Source: DATBLE01 sp046732255 (GTDB taxonomy: Bacteria; Actinomycetota; Thermoleophilia; Gaiellales; Gaiellaceae). From it: a stretch of DNA of 64,000 nt. Where the stretch lies: NCBI GenBank assembly GCA_046732255.1, contig JBKPMR010000001.1, positions 10,167-74,166 of the forward strand, written 5' to 3'. The translations under genes were made by a program, and so were the position numbers. Of this stretch, positions 8,449 through 16,350 are shown piece after piece; positions within the stretch are counted from its first letter, which is position 1, and each line of letters starts with the position of its first letter. The notes under the pieces are model-generated. The model ran no database searches, was not told the DNA's origin, and was given only the letters and a program-made list of their open reading frames with translations.

Positions 8449-9222
8449 GTGACGGAATACGAGGGATTCCGTGTCGATGGGGACGACCGGGGTGTCGTCA
8501 CGATCACCCTCGACGACCCGGCGAAGGTGAACCGCGTGCCGCTCGCAGCGCGCGGGCAGCTCGCCCGCCTGTTCGCCGAGGCGGCCGGGGACGAGGCGGT
8601 CCGCTGCGTCGTCCTGACGGGCGCGGGCGAGAACTTCACCGCCGGAGGCGACATCGCCGCGTTCCTGGACGCGACCCCGGAGCACCTTTCCCGGCTCGGC
8701 TGGAACGTCGCCGCGCCCGAGCGCTTCCCCAAGCCCGTGATCGCCAAGCTTCGCGGCTACTGCCTCGGCGTCGGCCTCGAGCTGGCGCTTGCGTGCGACT
8801 TTCGCGTCGCGGCGGACGACGTCCAGCTCGGCCTGCCCGAGGTGGGCCTCGGGATGATCCCGGGCTCCGGCGGCACCCAGCGCCTCGCCCGCCTCGTCGG
8901 TCTCGGCCGCGCCAAGGACGTGGTCATGCGCCGTCGCCGGATCAACGCCGACGACGCGCTCGCCTGGGGGCTCGTCTCCGAGGTCGTGCCCGCGGGTGAG
9001 CTCGACGCCGCCGTCGACCGCGTGATCGCGGACCTCGACCAACTTTCGCCGCTCGCTCTCCGGATGGCGAAGCGGGTGCTCAACCACGTGTACGACGCGC
9101 CGCTCTCGATCGGGCTCGAGCTCGAGGGCCTTGCCTACGGGCTGCTCCGCACGACGCACGACTTCCGCGAGGGGGTCGAGGCGTTCGGCGAGAAGCGCCC
9201 GCCGAGATTCGAAGGACGCTGA
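8449..9222 (+). CDS. Enoyl-CoA hydratase/isomerase family protein
   Basis: 257 residues, crotonase fold, GTG start. The first oxyanion-hole region is LTGAGENFTAGGDIAAF and the second GLELALACDFRVAADD, followed by LPEVGLGMIPGSGGTQRL with the Glu and Gly-rich turn of hydratases. Hydration of 2-enoyl-CoA in fatty-acid or amino-acid breakdown is likely, and the acyl-CoA ligase just upstream fits such a role. A REP palindrome sits close before its start, with no clear Shine-Dalgarno sequence. Confidence 0.87.
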   Translation: MTEYEGFRVDGDDRGVVTITLDDPAKVNRVPLAARGQLARLFAEAAGDEAVRCVVLTGAGENFTAGGDIAAFLDATPEHLSRLGWNVAAPERFPKPVIAKLRGYCLGVGLELALACDFRVAADDVQLGLPEVGLGMIPGSGGTQRLARLVGLGRAKDVVMRRRRINADDALAWGLVSEVVPAGELDAAVDRVIADLDQLSPLALRMAKRVLNHVYDAPLSIGLELEGLAYGLLRTTHDFREGVEAFGEKRPPRFEGR

Positions 9223-9230
9223 TCCGGGCC

Positions 9231-9257
9231 TGTCGATTTCGACCATGGCCGTTCGTC
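9231..9257 (+). promoter_or_regulatory. ECF42-type promoter before the DGPF/sigma pair
   Basis: TGTCGA at 9231-9236 and CGTC at 9254-9257, 17 bases apart, match the -35 TGTCGA and -10 CG[AT]C described for ECF42 sigma factors. The promoter precedes the very genes that encode the DGPF target and the sigma factor, implying autoregulation. Confidence 0.65.
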
Positions 9258-9288
9258 GTCCACACGAACCCACGACCAAGGAGGCGAG

Positions 9289-9642
9289 ATGCAGTACATG
9301 TGCCTGATCTACGACGACGAGAACACCTGGGACAACCTCCCTGAGGACGAGCGCAACGCCGTCTTCGCCGACTACGGGACGTTCACCGAGTCGATCAAGG
9401 ACAGTGGCAACTACGTCGCCGGCGACGCTCTCCAGCCGACCTCGACCGCGACCACGGTCCGGATCCGCGACGGTCAGACACTGGTCACCGACGGCCCGTT
9501 CGCCGAGACCAAGGAGCAGCTCGGCGGGTACTACCTGGTCGAGGCGAAGGACGTGGACGAGGCGCTGAAGATCGCCGAGCGGATTCCGTCCGCACGCTAC
9601 GGGTCGATCGAAGTCCGACCGGTGGTCGTCTGGGAGAGCTAG
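9289..9642 (+). CDS. YCII/DGPF-domain protein
   Basis: 117 residues with a strong AAGGAGG ribosome site. It begins MQYMCLIYDDE and carries the diagnostic DGPFAETKEQLGGYYLVEA block near 65-83, so it is a DGPF protein of the YCII-related dimeric alpha/beta fold. Such proteins are the standard partner and target of ECF42 sigma factors; their chemistry is not established. The gene overlaps the sigma factor frame through CTAG at 9639-9642. Confidence 0.9.
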   Translation: MQYMCLIYDDENTWDNLPEDERNAVFADYGTFTESIKDSGNYVAGDALQPTSTATTVRIRDGQTLVTDGPFAETKEQLGGYYLVEAKDVDEALKIAERIPSARYGSIEVRPVVVWES

Positions 9643-10817
9643 ACCCGGTAGCCGAGGCGTTCCGGGAGGAGTTCGGGCGCGCCGTCTCGATCCTGATCGG
9701 CGCGCTCGGCGACTTCGACCTCGCCGAGGACGCCGTCCAGGAGGCGTTCGCGATCGCAGCCGAGCGCTGGCCTCGAGACGGCGTCCCGGCGAACCCCGGC
9801 GCCTGGATCGTGACCACGGCGCGCAACCGCGCAATCGACCGGCTGCGGCGCAGGCGCACGCTCCAGACGAAGCACGACGAGCTCGCCCGGCTCTCGGAGC
9901 TCACCACGGCCGACGACGAGGACGACGACGTGACCACGATCCCGGACGAGCGCCTGGCCCTGATCTTCACGTGCTGCCATCCAGCGCTCGCGACCGACGC
10001 ACAGGTCGCGCTCACGCTCCGGATGCTCGGGGGGCTGACCACGCCCGAGATCGCGCGAGCGTTCCTGACGAGCGAGACGGCGATGGCCCAGCGCCTGGTG
10101 CGGGCGAAGCACAAGATCCGCGCCGCCGGCATTCCGTTCAGGGTGCCGCCCGACGACGCGCTGCCGGCCCGGCTCGACGCCGTGCTGGCGACGATTTACC
10201 TGATCTTCAACGCCGGGTACTCCGACGTGCGCGCCGGCCTCAGCCGCGAGGCGATTCGCCTCGGACGCACCCTCGCCCACCTGATGCCCGACGAGCCCGA
10301 GGCGCTCGGCCTGCTCGCGCTGATGCTGCTCCACGACTCGCGCCGCGACGCCCGACTGGACGACGACGGGGTGATCGTCTTGCTCGAGAACCAGGATCGC
10401 GCCCGCTGGGACGCGAACGAGATCGCGGAAGGACGCCGTCTGGTCGAGGCGGCGCTACGCCGCCGCGCGGCCGGGCCATACCAGCTTCAGGCGGCAATCG
10501 CCGCGTGCCACACAGGCGAGGTAAGCGACTGGCGGCAGATCGTCCTCCTCTACGACGAGCTCCTCCACCTCCAGCCCTCGCCAGTCGTCGCGCTCAACCG
10601 CGCCGTGGCGCTCGCGATGGCCGAAGGGCCGGAGACCGGGCTGGCCGCGATCGCGGAGATCGAGGGCCTCGACGGCTACGTCCACTACCACTCCGCCCTG
10701 GGCGGCCTCCTCCGTCGTGCCGGTCGGGACGACGAGGCCCGCGCGGCGTACCGCCGGGCGCTCGACCTCGACCCCGGCGAGGCCGAGCGCAGATTCCTCG
10801 AACGCCAACTCGCCTGA
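9639..10817 (+). CDS. ECF42-type RNA polymerase sigma factor
   Basis: About 392 residues. Region 2 (FREEFGRAV...LAEDAVQEAFAIAAERWPRDG) is followed by region 4 and the long C-terminal extension, with TPR-like helices, that marks this group (ALGLLALMLLHDSRRDAR, QAAIAACH, HYHSALGGLLRRAGRDDEA). No ATG, GTG or TTG precedes the conserved region in this frame. The coordinates begin at the CTA that overlaps the TAG stop of the DGPF gene, the geometry of a coupled NTGA start; CTG at 9630 is the other possibility. The first canonical start, GTG at 9810, would delete much of region 2. Confidence 0.85.
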   Translation, partial: LDPVAEAFREEFGRAVSILIGALGDFDLAEDAVQEAFAIAAERWPRDGVPANPGAWIVTTARNRAIDRLRRRRTLQTKHDELARLSELTTADDEDDDVTTIPDERLALIFTCCHPALATDAQVALTLRMLGGLTTPEIARAFLTSETAMAQRLVRAKHKIRAAGIPFRVPPDDALPARLDAVLATIYLIFNAGYSDVRAGLSREAIRLGRTLAHLMPDEPEALGLLALMLLHDSRRDARLDDDGVIVLLENQDRARWDANEIAEGRRLVEAALRRRAAGPYQLQAAIAACHTGEVSDWRQIVLLYDELLHLQPSPVVALNRAVALAMAEGPETGLAAIAEIEGLDGYVHYHSALGGLLRRAGRDDEARAAYRRALDLDPGEAERRFLERQLA

Positions 10818-10825
10818 GTCGGCGG

Positions 10826-11221
10826 CTAATCCGGAATGGCTGCGACCACCTCGATCTCGAGCAGGGCGCCGGGCACGGCGAGCGCGGAGACCTCTACGAG
10901 CGTGCTCGCCGGCCGCGCCTCTCCGAAGAACTCCATCCGCACGGGATTGATCTTCGGCCGGTCGTCGACGTCGAGCAGGTAGTGGACGACCTTGACGACG
11001 TCGTCGAAGCTGCAGCCTGCCGCTTTCAGGCACAGGTCCATGTTCCGGAAGACCTGCCGCGCCTGCTCGGCGACGTCGCCCTCGCCGACGAGCCTCCCCT
11101 CGGCGTCGAGCGGGACGATCCCGGATACGAACAGCAGGCCGCCTGCCTTGACCGCGTCCGTGTAGTGGCTGAGCGGCTCGGCCATCCCCTCGACCCGGAA
11201 CTCCTCGCGATGGTGGCTCAT
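10826..11221 (-). CDS. RidA-family (YjgF/YER057c/UK114) protein
   Basis: 131 residues from the ATG at 11221, which overlaps the stop of the short upstream gene by 4 bases. Typical features are AGGLLFVSGIVPLD, the QARQVFRNMDLCLKAAG helix, and the C-terminal RPASTLVEVSAL block whose Arg is the catalytic anchor in RidA enamine/imine deaminases. It probably hydrolyses reactive enamines or acts on a catabolic intermediate. It converges on the sigma factor gene 8 bases away. Confidence 0.85.
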   Translation of the reverse strand: MSHHREEFRVEGMAEPLSHYTDAVKAGGLLFVSGIVPLDAEGRLVGEGDVAEQARQVFRNMDLCLKAAGCSFDDVVKVVHYLLDVDDRPKINPVRMEFFGEARPASTLVEVSALAVPGALLEIEVVAAIPD

Positions 11222-11394
11222 ACGGCGAAGTGCGCCCTCAGCGCGTCGAATCCGCCCTGGAACACCTCGTCCGCGAAGAACCCTTCGCAGTGGCCGATCT
11301 GGTCGCGGTCGCAGTCGAAGGTCGTCCACCACTCCACGAAGGTCTCGTTCCCATCGGTCACGGGCGTGACCGTGCTCGCATACGACCGTGCCAC
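11218..11394 (-). CDS. 58-aa SRPBCC-like C-terminal fragment
   Basis: GTG start at 11394 with a GAGGAGG sequence just upstream; the stop overlaps the RidA start (ATGA). The product resembles only the last strands and long C-terminal helix of polyketide-cyclase/SRPBCC proteins (TFVEWWTTFDCD, then FADEVFQGGFDALRAHF). The normal family length is about 140 residues, so the N-terminal half is missing; the upstream DNA is occupied by the divergent cupin gene. Either a remnant that kept its expression signals or a genuine mini-protein. Confidence 0.5.
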   Translation of the reverse strand: MARSYASTVTPVTDGNETFVEWWTTFDCDRDQIGHCEGFFADEVFQGGFDALRAHFAV

Positions 11395-11437
11395 AGAGTC
11401 CTCCTCTCGTCGGGTCAGGCGATCGTACAATCGCCGC

Positions 11438-11788
11438 GTGCAGTCGCAGTTCGTCCACTTTCCCGACGTGAAGGAGTTCGAGCTCGCCGCCGGCGTCGCC
11501 GGCCGGCCCCTTTTCGGCGAGGGAGCGATGCTCAACCTGATCGAGTTCGAACCTGGCTCGACCGTGCCGTTGCACAGCCACGAGCACGAACAGCTCGGGA
11601 TCGTGCTCCAGGGGATGCAGGCGCTCGTGGTCGACGGCGTCCCGCACGAGATGGGCCCGATGGACGGCTATGTGATCCCGGGCGGGGTCGAACACTCGGC
11701 GTACTGCGGGCCCGAGGGTGCGCTCGTCCTCGACGTCTTCCGGCCGGTCCGCGAGGACTACCGCGAAAGGTGGACGTCGCTGGGCTAG
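11438..11788 (+). CDS. Cupin-domain protein
   Basis: 116 residues from the GTG at 11438. A single cupin barrel: motif 1 PLHSHEHEQLGIVLQGMQALVV (H..H....) and motif 2 GYVIPGGVEHSAYCG. The three His and the Glu that bind metal are present. Substrate unknown. Its TAG stop shares the palindrome CTAG with the stop of the convergent thioesterase gene. It is divergent from the SRPBCC fragment with 43 bases between. Confidence 0.82.
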   Translation: MQSQFVHFPDVKEFELAAGVAGRPLFGEGAMLNLIEFEPGSTVPLHSHEHEQLGIVLQGMQALVVDGVPHEMGPMDGYVIPGGVEHSAYCGPEGALVLDVFRPVREDYRERWTSLG

Positions 11789-12165
11789 CGGTCGAGCGCC
11801 GCACGCAACGCGTCGTCGATCGGCTCGGGCGTGCCCTCGGCGTCGACGTGCACGACTGTGTGGCGTCCCTTTACGTGCGGCTCGCCGTCCTTCGCGATCG
11901 TCCACGCGTACGTGACCGACGTGCGGCCGACGTTGTCGACCCGTAGCCGGACCTCGATCTCGTCGTCGAAGCCCAGCACCTTCAGGTACTCGGCCTCGAC
12001 CTTTCGACGCGGGAAGCTCCCCCACCGCTCGCGGGGCAGCCCGAGCCGCCGCATCAGCTCGGTCTCAGCCTCCTCGGCCCAGCGGAACGCCGCAGTGAAG
12101 TGGATCCGCGCACCCGCGTCCGTGTCCACCCACGCGACCCGGGTCTCCAGGACGTGCTCGACCAC
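11785..12165 (-). CDS. Acyl-CoA thioesterase, 4-hydroxybenzoyl-CoA thioesterase/YbgC type
   Basis: 126 residues from the GTG at 12165. Hot-dog fold with WVDTDAGARIHFTAAFRWAEEAE, where the Asp and the long central helix match YbgC-like thioesterases, followed by RRKVEAEYLKVLGFDDEIEVRLRV. It would hydrolyse short or aromatic acyl-CoA esters. It lies 19 bases after the formyltransferase gene on the same strand; the frame stays open upstream but nothing conserved precedes the chosen start. Confidence 0.82.
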   Translation of the reverse strand: MVEHVLETRVAWVDTDAGARIHFTAAFRWAEEAETELMRRLGLPRERWGSFPRRKVEAEYLKVLGFDDEIEVRLRVDNVGRTSVTYAWTIAKDGEPHVKGRHTVVHVDAEGTPEPIDDALRAALDR

Positions 12166-12184
12166 GGAGGAAGGATAAGCGGCT

Positions 12185-13003
12185 CTAGGCCGGTTCGGTC
12201 TCGAGGATCCAGACGGTTCCGTCGCCGCACTCGACGGGCCGGCCCTCGGGCCCTTCGAGCGCGGCCCGGAGGATCCGCACCCGCTCGCCCTCGAGCTCGG
12301 TGACCGCTCCCTGCTCGTCCTCGAGCGAGAAGCCGAACCGCCAGGCGCGCACCTGCCGCACGATCTCCGCTGCCGATCGACTCCAGTCGATCTCCGCGTA
12401 CTCCGGCTCGAAGAACGACTGGTACTCGGCCGCCGACTCGTCCTGCGGCTCACCGGGATCCCCGTTCTGGACGCGGTCGAGCGCGATCGGCAAGAGCTGC
12501 GCGACCAGCTCGGCCAGCCGCGGCCCGAGCTCGTCCCACGACCACTCGTCCCCCAAGGTCAGTGGTGCCTGGGCGAGGATCGCACCCGTGTCGAGGCCGG
12601 GAGCCATCCGGTGGAAGGTGATCCCGATCTCCGTCTCTCCGTTGCGGATCGCCCAACCGACGGGAATCGGGCCACGGTAGCGCGGCAGCAGAGACGGATG
12701 GGAGTTGACCACGCCCAGCCGCGGAACCTCGAGCGCGTCGGGCGGGATCTTCCACGGGAATCCCAGGCACAGAGCGAGGTCGGGCTCGAGCGATCGCAGC
12801 AACGGTGCGATCCGGTCTCGCGCCGAGGGCATCACGATGTCCATCTCAGCCGGCGCCGCCATCACGTGCATGCCCGTGTCGATGCCGTAGCGCGACGCCC
12901 TCCGGACGCAGAGCAACCCGACGGGCTCGTGGCCGAGCGCGCGCAGGCCGTTCGTGTAGCCCTCGACCGCCTGCGGGATCTGCGAGATCAGAACGACCCG
13001 CAC
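12185..13003 (-). CDS. Formyltransferase-fold protein (methionyl-tRNA formyltransferase-like)
   Basis: 272 residues from the GTG at 13003. The formyltransferase core is clear: NSHPSLLPRYRGPIP with Asn100 and His102, and Asp138 in APGLDTG, the three catalytic residues of Fmt, GART and ArnA-type enzymes, followed by a shorter C-terminal domain. It is smaller than true Fmt (about 310) and sits among catabolic genes, so another formyl acceptor is possible. The start lies 5 bases past the stop of the upstream alcohol dehydrogenase gene. Confidence 0.78.
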   Translation of the reverse strand: MRVVLISQIPQAVEGYTNGLRALGHEPVGLLCVRRASRYGIDTGMHVMAAPAEMDIVMPSARDRIAPLLRSLEPDLALCLGFPWKIPPDALEVPRLGVVNSHPSLLPRYRGPIPVGWAIRNGETEIGITFHRMAPGLDTGAILAQAPLTLGDEWSWDELGPRLAELVAQLLPIALDRVQNGDPGEPQDESAAEYQSFFEPEYAEIDWSRSAAEIVRQVRAWRFGFSLEDEQGAVTELEGERVRILRAALEGPEGRPVECGDGTVWILETEPA

Positions 13004-13007
13004 CGGC

Positions 13008-14108
13008 TCACTCGCCGGGCAGTACGAGCATCCGCCCCGGCGCCCCCGCGAGCGACATGTCGATCGCCTCGTTGACACGATCGAGCGGGAACGTCCGGCC
13101 GAGCAGCTCGCGCAGCTTCAGCCGTCCGCCGCGCACGTGCTCGAGCAGCACCGGGAGCGAGACCGCCGGATCCTCGGAGCCGTACATCGTCCCCGTCAGG
13201 TGCTTCTCGCGTCGGTTGAACTCGGCCGGGTCGAGATCGAGCCGGACGCCCGCCGCGGGCAGGCCGACGATCACGCACGTCCCGCTCGAGCGCGTGTAAC
13301 GGAGCGCGAGCGCGGTCGTTTCGGGGTTGCCGACCGCGTCGAAGGCGTAATCGGAGCCCTCGGGCAGCAGCCCGGCCATCAGCTCCTTGATCCCCTCCGG
13401 GGTCGCGGTGTGGGTCGCACCGAGCTCACGGACGAGCTCGAGCCGCGCCTCGAGCGGGTCGACGCAGACGATCGTCTCCGCCCCGGCGATGCGCGCACCC
13501 TGGACGCAGAACTGGCCGACGCCGCCGGCGCCGACGACGAACGCCGACCCGCCCGACTGCATCCGCGCCGCGAACAGCACCGCCCCGACGCCGGTCAACG
13601 CGGCGCAGCCGAGCAGCGCCGCCTCCTCGAGCGGGATCCCGCCGCCAGTCGGCAGTGCCGCACGCTCCGTCACCACCAGGCGGTCGGTCATCGCGCCGGT
13701 CGCCGTGCCGCGGTACAGCGTCTCGCCGTCGACGGTCATCCCCGTCGTGCCGTCGACGAGGGTCCCGGCGCCGATCGCCCGGTGGAGGTTGACGCACGCG
13801 GCCGGCCGGCCACGGCGGCAGTCCGCGCAGTCGCCGCAGGCCGGCGCCCAGGAGAGCACCACCTCGTCGCCGGGAGCAACCGCCGTCACCTCGTTCCCGA
13901 CCGCCTCGACCACACCCGCGCCCTCGTGACCGAGGACGATCGGCGTCGGCCGCACCCATTCGCCCCGGATCGAGTGGAGGTCGGTGCCGCAGATCCCCAC
14001 CGCCGCCATGCGCACGAGGACGTCGCGGGGGCCGGGCTCGTCGAGGTCGATCTCCCTGACCTCGAGGGGCTGCCCGGCCCCGCGAAAGACTGCTGCGCGC
14101 GACTTCAC
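13008..14108 (-). CDS. Zinc-dependent alcohol dehydrogenase (MDR superfamily)
   Basis: 366 residues from the GTG at 14108, which overlaps the stop of the isochorismatase-like gene (GTGA). Catalytic zinc ligands are in GICGTD (Cys) and GHEGAG (His). The structural zinc loop CGDCADCRRGRPAAC has four Cys, and the NAD-binding motif is GAGGVG. Class III/aryl-alcohol-type length. It oxidises an alcohol with NAD(P); substrate unknown. Confidence 0.9.
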   Translation of the reverse strand: MKSRAAVFRGAGQPLEVREIDLDEPGPRDVLVRMAAVGICGTDLHSIRGEWVRPTPIVLGHEGAGVVEAVGNEVTAVAPGDEVVLSWAPACGDCADCRRGRPAACVNLHRAIGAGTLVDGTTGMTVDGETLYRGTATGAMTDRLVVTERAALPTGGGIPLEEAALLGCAALTGVGAVLFAARMQSGGSAFVVGAGGVGQFCVQGARIAGAETIVCVDPLEARLELVRELGATHTATPEGIKELMAGLLPEGSDYAFDAVGNPETTALALRYTRSSGTCVIVGLPAAGVRLDLDPAEFNRREKHLTGTMYGSEDPAVSLPVLLEHVRGGRLKLRELLGRTFPLDRVNEAIDMSLAGAPGRMLVLPGE

Positions 14109-14719
14109 GCGCCGATCGCGGCCGCCACCGTCTTGCAGTCGGTGACGGTCGAGACGTTCTGGAGCGCGTAGTTGATCGAGGCGTTGTGCCAGTCCGCGTT
14201 CATCGTCGAGCAGCCGTCCTCGGGCACGACCATGAAGTAGCCCTTGTCGGCTCCGGTGCGCGCCGTGTGCTCGATCGACATGTTCGTCCAGGCGCCCGAG
14301 ACGACGATCGTGTCCACCCCGAGCCCGGTGAGCAGCGACTCGAGCTTCGTGTCCTGCCACGCGCTCATTCGCATCTTCTCGACGATGAAATCGCCGCGCT
14401 TGGGCTCGAGCCCGGCCGCCGGAGCTGCGCCCCACGAGCCGCGGACGAGGGCGTTCGCTCCCTTCACGCCCTCGAAGAGCGGCGCGTTCTGTTTCAGACC
14501 GGGCGCGCCCTTCTCGACGATGTACCAGACGTGGATGACCGGAACGCCGGCCTTCCGGAACGCGGCGGCCAGTCGCTTCACGTTTGCGACCACGTTCTGG
14601 TCCTTCGCGTGCTGGGGGGAGCCGGAGTCCGCGAAGGCGCCCTTCTCGATGATCACGTCGTTCTGCAGATCCTGGATCAGGAGCGCGGTGCGCTTCGGGT
14701 CGAGCTTCAGCTTGGCCAT
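14105..14719 (-). CDS. Isochorismatase-like hydrolase with Ser in place of the nucleophilic Cys
   Basis: 204 residues. Asp17 (LIQDLQND) and Lys115 (VEKMRMSAW) of the usual Asp-Lys-Cys triad are present, but the TN-x-C motif reads TNMSIEHTAR, so residue 148 is Ser. True isochorismatases such as EntB and PhzD also lack the Cys, whereas amidohydrolases of the family need it. The reaction is therefore uncertain. It is coupled to the downstream alcohol dehydrogenase and 13 bases from the SMP-30 gene upstream. Confidence 0.82.
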   Translation of the reverse strand: MAKLKLDPKRTALLIQDLQNDVIIEKGAFADSGSPQHAKDQNVVANVKRLAAAFRKAGVPVIHVWYIVEKGAPGLKQNAPLFEGVKGANALVRGSWGAAPAAGLEPKRGDFIVEKMRMSAWQDTKLESLLTGLGVDTIVVSGAWTNMSIEHTARTGADKGYFMVVPEDGCSTMNADWHNASINYALQNVSTVTDCKTVAAAIGA

Positions 14720-14732
14720 CGGTCTCGTCTCC

Positions 14733-15653
14733 TTAGTTCATGTAGGGCTCGCGACGCGGCCCGACCTTCGTCTCGAAGGCATAGAGGGACGTCGAGCTCG
14801 GTACGAACAACGTGTGCCAGTCCGGGCCGCCCCAGGACAGGTTGCCGACGTTCTCGGGGATCTGGACGATGCCCAGATGCTCGCCTTCGGGGCCGATCAC
14901 CCAGACGCCGCCGGGGCCCGTGACCCAGATGTTGCCTTGCTCGTCGCACTTCATCCCGTCCGGGATGCCCTCTTCGATCACGCCCGAGCCGACCCCCTCG
15001 AAGAACATGCGGCCGTTCGAGAGCGTCCCGTCCGAGCCGACGTCGTAGACCTTGATCCAAGCCTTCGGCGTGTCGTTGATGTAGAGCAGCGACTCGTCGG
15101 GCGAGAAGCAGAGGCCGTTCGGCTGCTCGTACTCGTCCCTGTCGACGACCAGCTGCGGGTCGCCGCCTCCGGGCGGCAGCCGGAAGACTCCCTGCCAGCC
15201 GAGCTCGCGGTCGCGCTCGACCCCGAAGACGGGCATGCGCCCGTACCACGGGTCGGAGAACCAGATCGAGCCGTCGGACTTCACACAGACGTCGTTCGGG
15301 CTGTTCAGCTCCAGACCCTCGAAGTGGGAGGCAAGGACTTCCCGGTTGGTGTTCTTCCCGTCCGGGTCCATGCGGACGAGCGAGCTCGTCGCGTGCTCGC
15401 AGACGATCAGCCTGCCCTTTGCGTCGAGGGTCATCCCGTTGCCCTTGTTGCTCGGGGACAGCACCTCTTGGACGCCGTTCGCCTCGTCCCAGCGCCGCCG
15501 CGTGTCGCCGGGCATGTCCGAGAAGAGCAGGAACTGCTCCTTCGGGTTCCAGATGGGCCCTTCCGTGAAGGTGAAGCCGGTTCCGAGCTGCTTCACCTCG
15601 ACGTTTTCGTCGACGAGACTCGCGAGCTTGTCGGACCTCACGTCAACGCTCAC
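14733..15653 (-). CDS. SMP-30/gluconolactonase/LRE family protein
   Basis: 306 residues, GTG start with AGGAGGAGAG upstream. Six-bladed propeller features: FTFTEGPIWN (metal-binding Glu), ELNSPNDVCVKSDGSIWFSDP (Asn and Asp) and QPNGLCFSPDESLLYINDT, followed by IPDGMKCDEQGNIWV. Family members hydrolyse sugar lactones. With the following isochorismatase-like and dehydrogenase genes it probably forms a small catabolic operon. Confidence 0.87.
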   Translation of the reverse strand: MSVDVRSDKLASLVDENVEVKQLGTGFTFTEGPIWNPKEQFLLFSDMPGDTRRRWDEANGVQEVLSPSNKGNGMTLDAKGRLIVCEHATSSLVRMDPDGKNTNREVLASHFEGLELNSPNDVCVKSDGSIWFSDPWYGRMPVFGVERDRELGWQGVFRLPPGGGDPQLVVDRDEYEQPNGLCFSPDESLLYINDTPKAWIKVYDVGSDGTLSNGRMFFEGVGSGVIEEGIPDGMKCDEQGNIWVTGPGGVWVIGPEGEHLGIVQIPENVGNLSWGGPDWHTLFVPSSTSLYAFETKVGPRREPYMN

Positions 15654-15676
15654 GCTCTCCTCCTTCTTACAGCGGC

Positions 15677-15709
15677 CTCGGGGACAGATCTGTAAGACCT
15701 GTCCCCGAG
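15677..15709. repeat. GGGACAG hairpin between SMP-30 and msrB
   Basis: An 11-bp stem (CTCGGGGACAG with CTGTCCCCGAG) around an 11-base loop. It lies upstream of the SMP-30 gene and downstream of msrB, so it could act as a terminator for msrB. The arm GGGACAG relates it to the palindromes at 37554 and to the REP family. Confidence 0.6.
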
Positions 15710-15752
15710 ACAGTTTTCAAAGACGAGCGCGAACCTAACAGAGACGTCGCCG

Positions 15753-16157
15753 CTAGTCCTCTTCGTCCTCCGGCGTGAAGTCGAGCGCGAGCGAGTTGAT
15801 GCAGTAGCGCTGCCCGGTCGGGTGCGGGCCGTCGGGGAAGACATGGCCGAGGTGCGAGTCGCAGGCGGCACAGCGGACCTCGATTCGGCGCATGCCGTGG
15901 CTCGTATCCACCTCCGTCTCGACCGCGTCCTCCTCGGTGGGCTGGAAGAAGCTCGGCCAGCCCGAGCCGGAGTCGAACTTCGCGTCGGAGCGGAAGAGCT
16001 CGGCGCCGCACGCGCCGCAGCGGAAGACGCCGCCGTCCTTGACGTAGTTGAGCTCGCCCGACCACGGCGGCTCGGTCGCCGCGCAGCGCAGCACCGCGTA
16101 GCGGTCAGGGTCGAGCTCCTGCCGCCACTCCTCGTCGGTCTTGCGGATCTTTTCCAT
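15753..16157 (-). CDS. msrB: Peptide-methionine (R)-S-oxide reductase
   Basis: 134 residues from the ATG at 16157. Zinc ligands Cys47, Cys50, Cys96 and Cys99 (CGAC, CAAC), SGSGWPSF substrate motif, and the catalytic Cys119 in RYCINSLAL. It reduces the R epimer of methionine sulfoxide in proteins with thioredoxin. Free-standing gene followed by the hairpin at 15677; a longer frame upstream lacks family similarity. Confidence 0.95.
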   Translation of the reverse strand: MEKIRKTDEEWRQELDPDRYAVLRCAATEPPWSGELNYVKDGGVFRCGACGAELFRSDAKFDSGSGWPSFFQPTEEDAVETEVDTSHGMRRIEVRCAACDSHLGHVFPDGPHPTGQRYCINSLALDFTPEDEED

Positions 16158-16212
16158 ACCGAACAGTCTCGCAGGCGGGCACTTTGCTACATGCCTCGCC
16201 ACGCCATGTCAG

Positions 16213-16225
16213 AGGGACAGTCCCT
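16213..16225. repeat. AGGGACAGTCCCT palindrome (REP family member)
   Basis: Perfect palindrome AGGGAC-A-GTCCCT in the 193-base gap between msrB and the XdhC-like gene. The sequence after it (GTAACGAAG) resembles that after the copy at 47359 (GCAACGGAAG). It pairs with the copy at 16336. Confidence 0.75.
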
Positions 16226-16335
16226 GTAACGAAGCTTCCACAGGCCGGAAACGGCCTCGCCAAGCCGTTTTCATCCCCATCGACCGAAACCGCCGCGCGC
16301 ATCGCGCCGCCGCGAACGGCTCAACCATGCAGTGG

Positions 16336-16348
16336 AGGGACTGTCCCT
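16336..16348. repeat. AGGGACTGTCCCT palindrome (REP family member)
   Basis: Perfect palindrome ending 3 bases from the end of the XdhC-like gene. The roughly 110 bases between this copy and the one at 16213 hold no recognisable gene. Confidence 0.75.
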
Positions 16349-16350
16349 CG

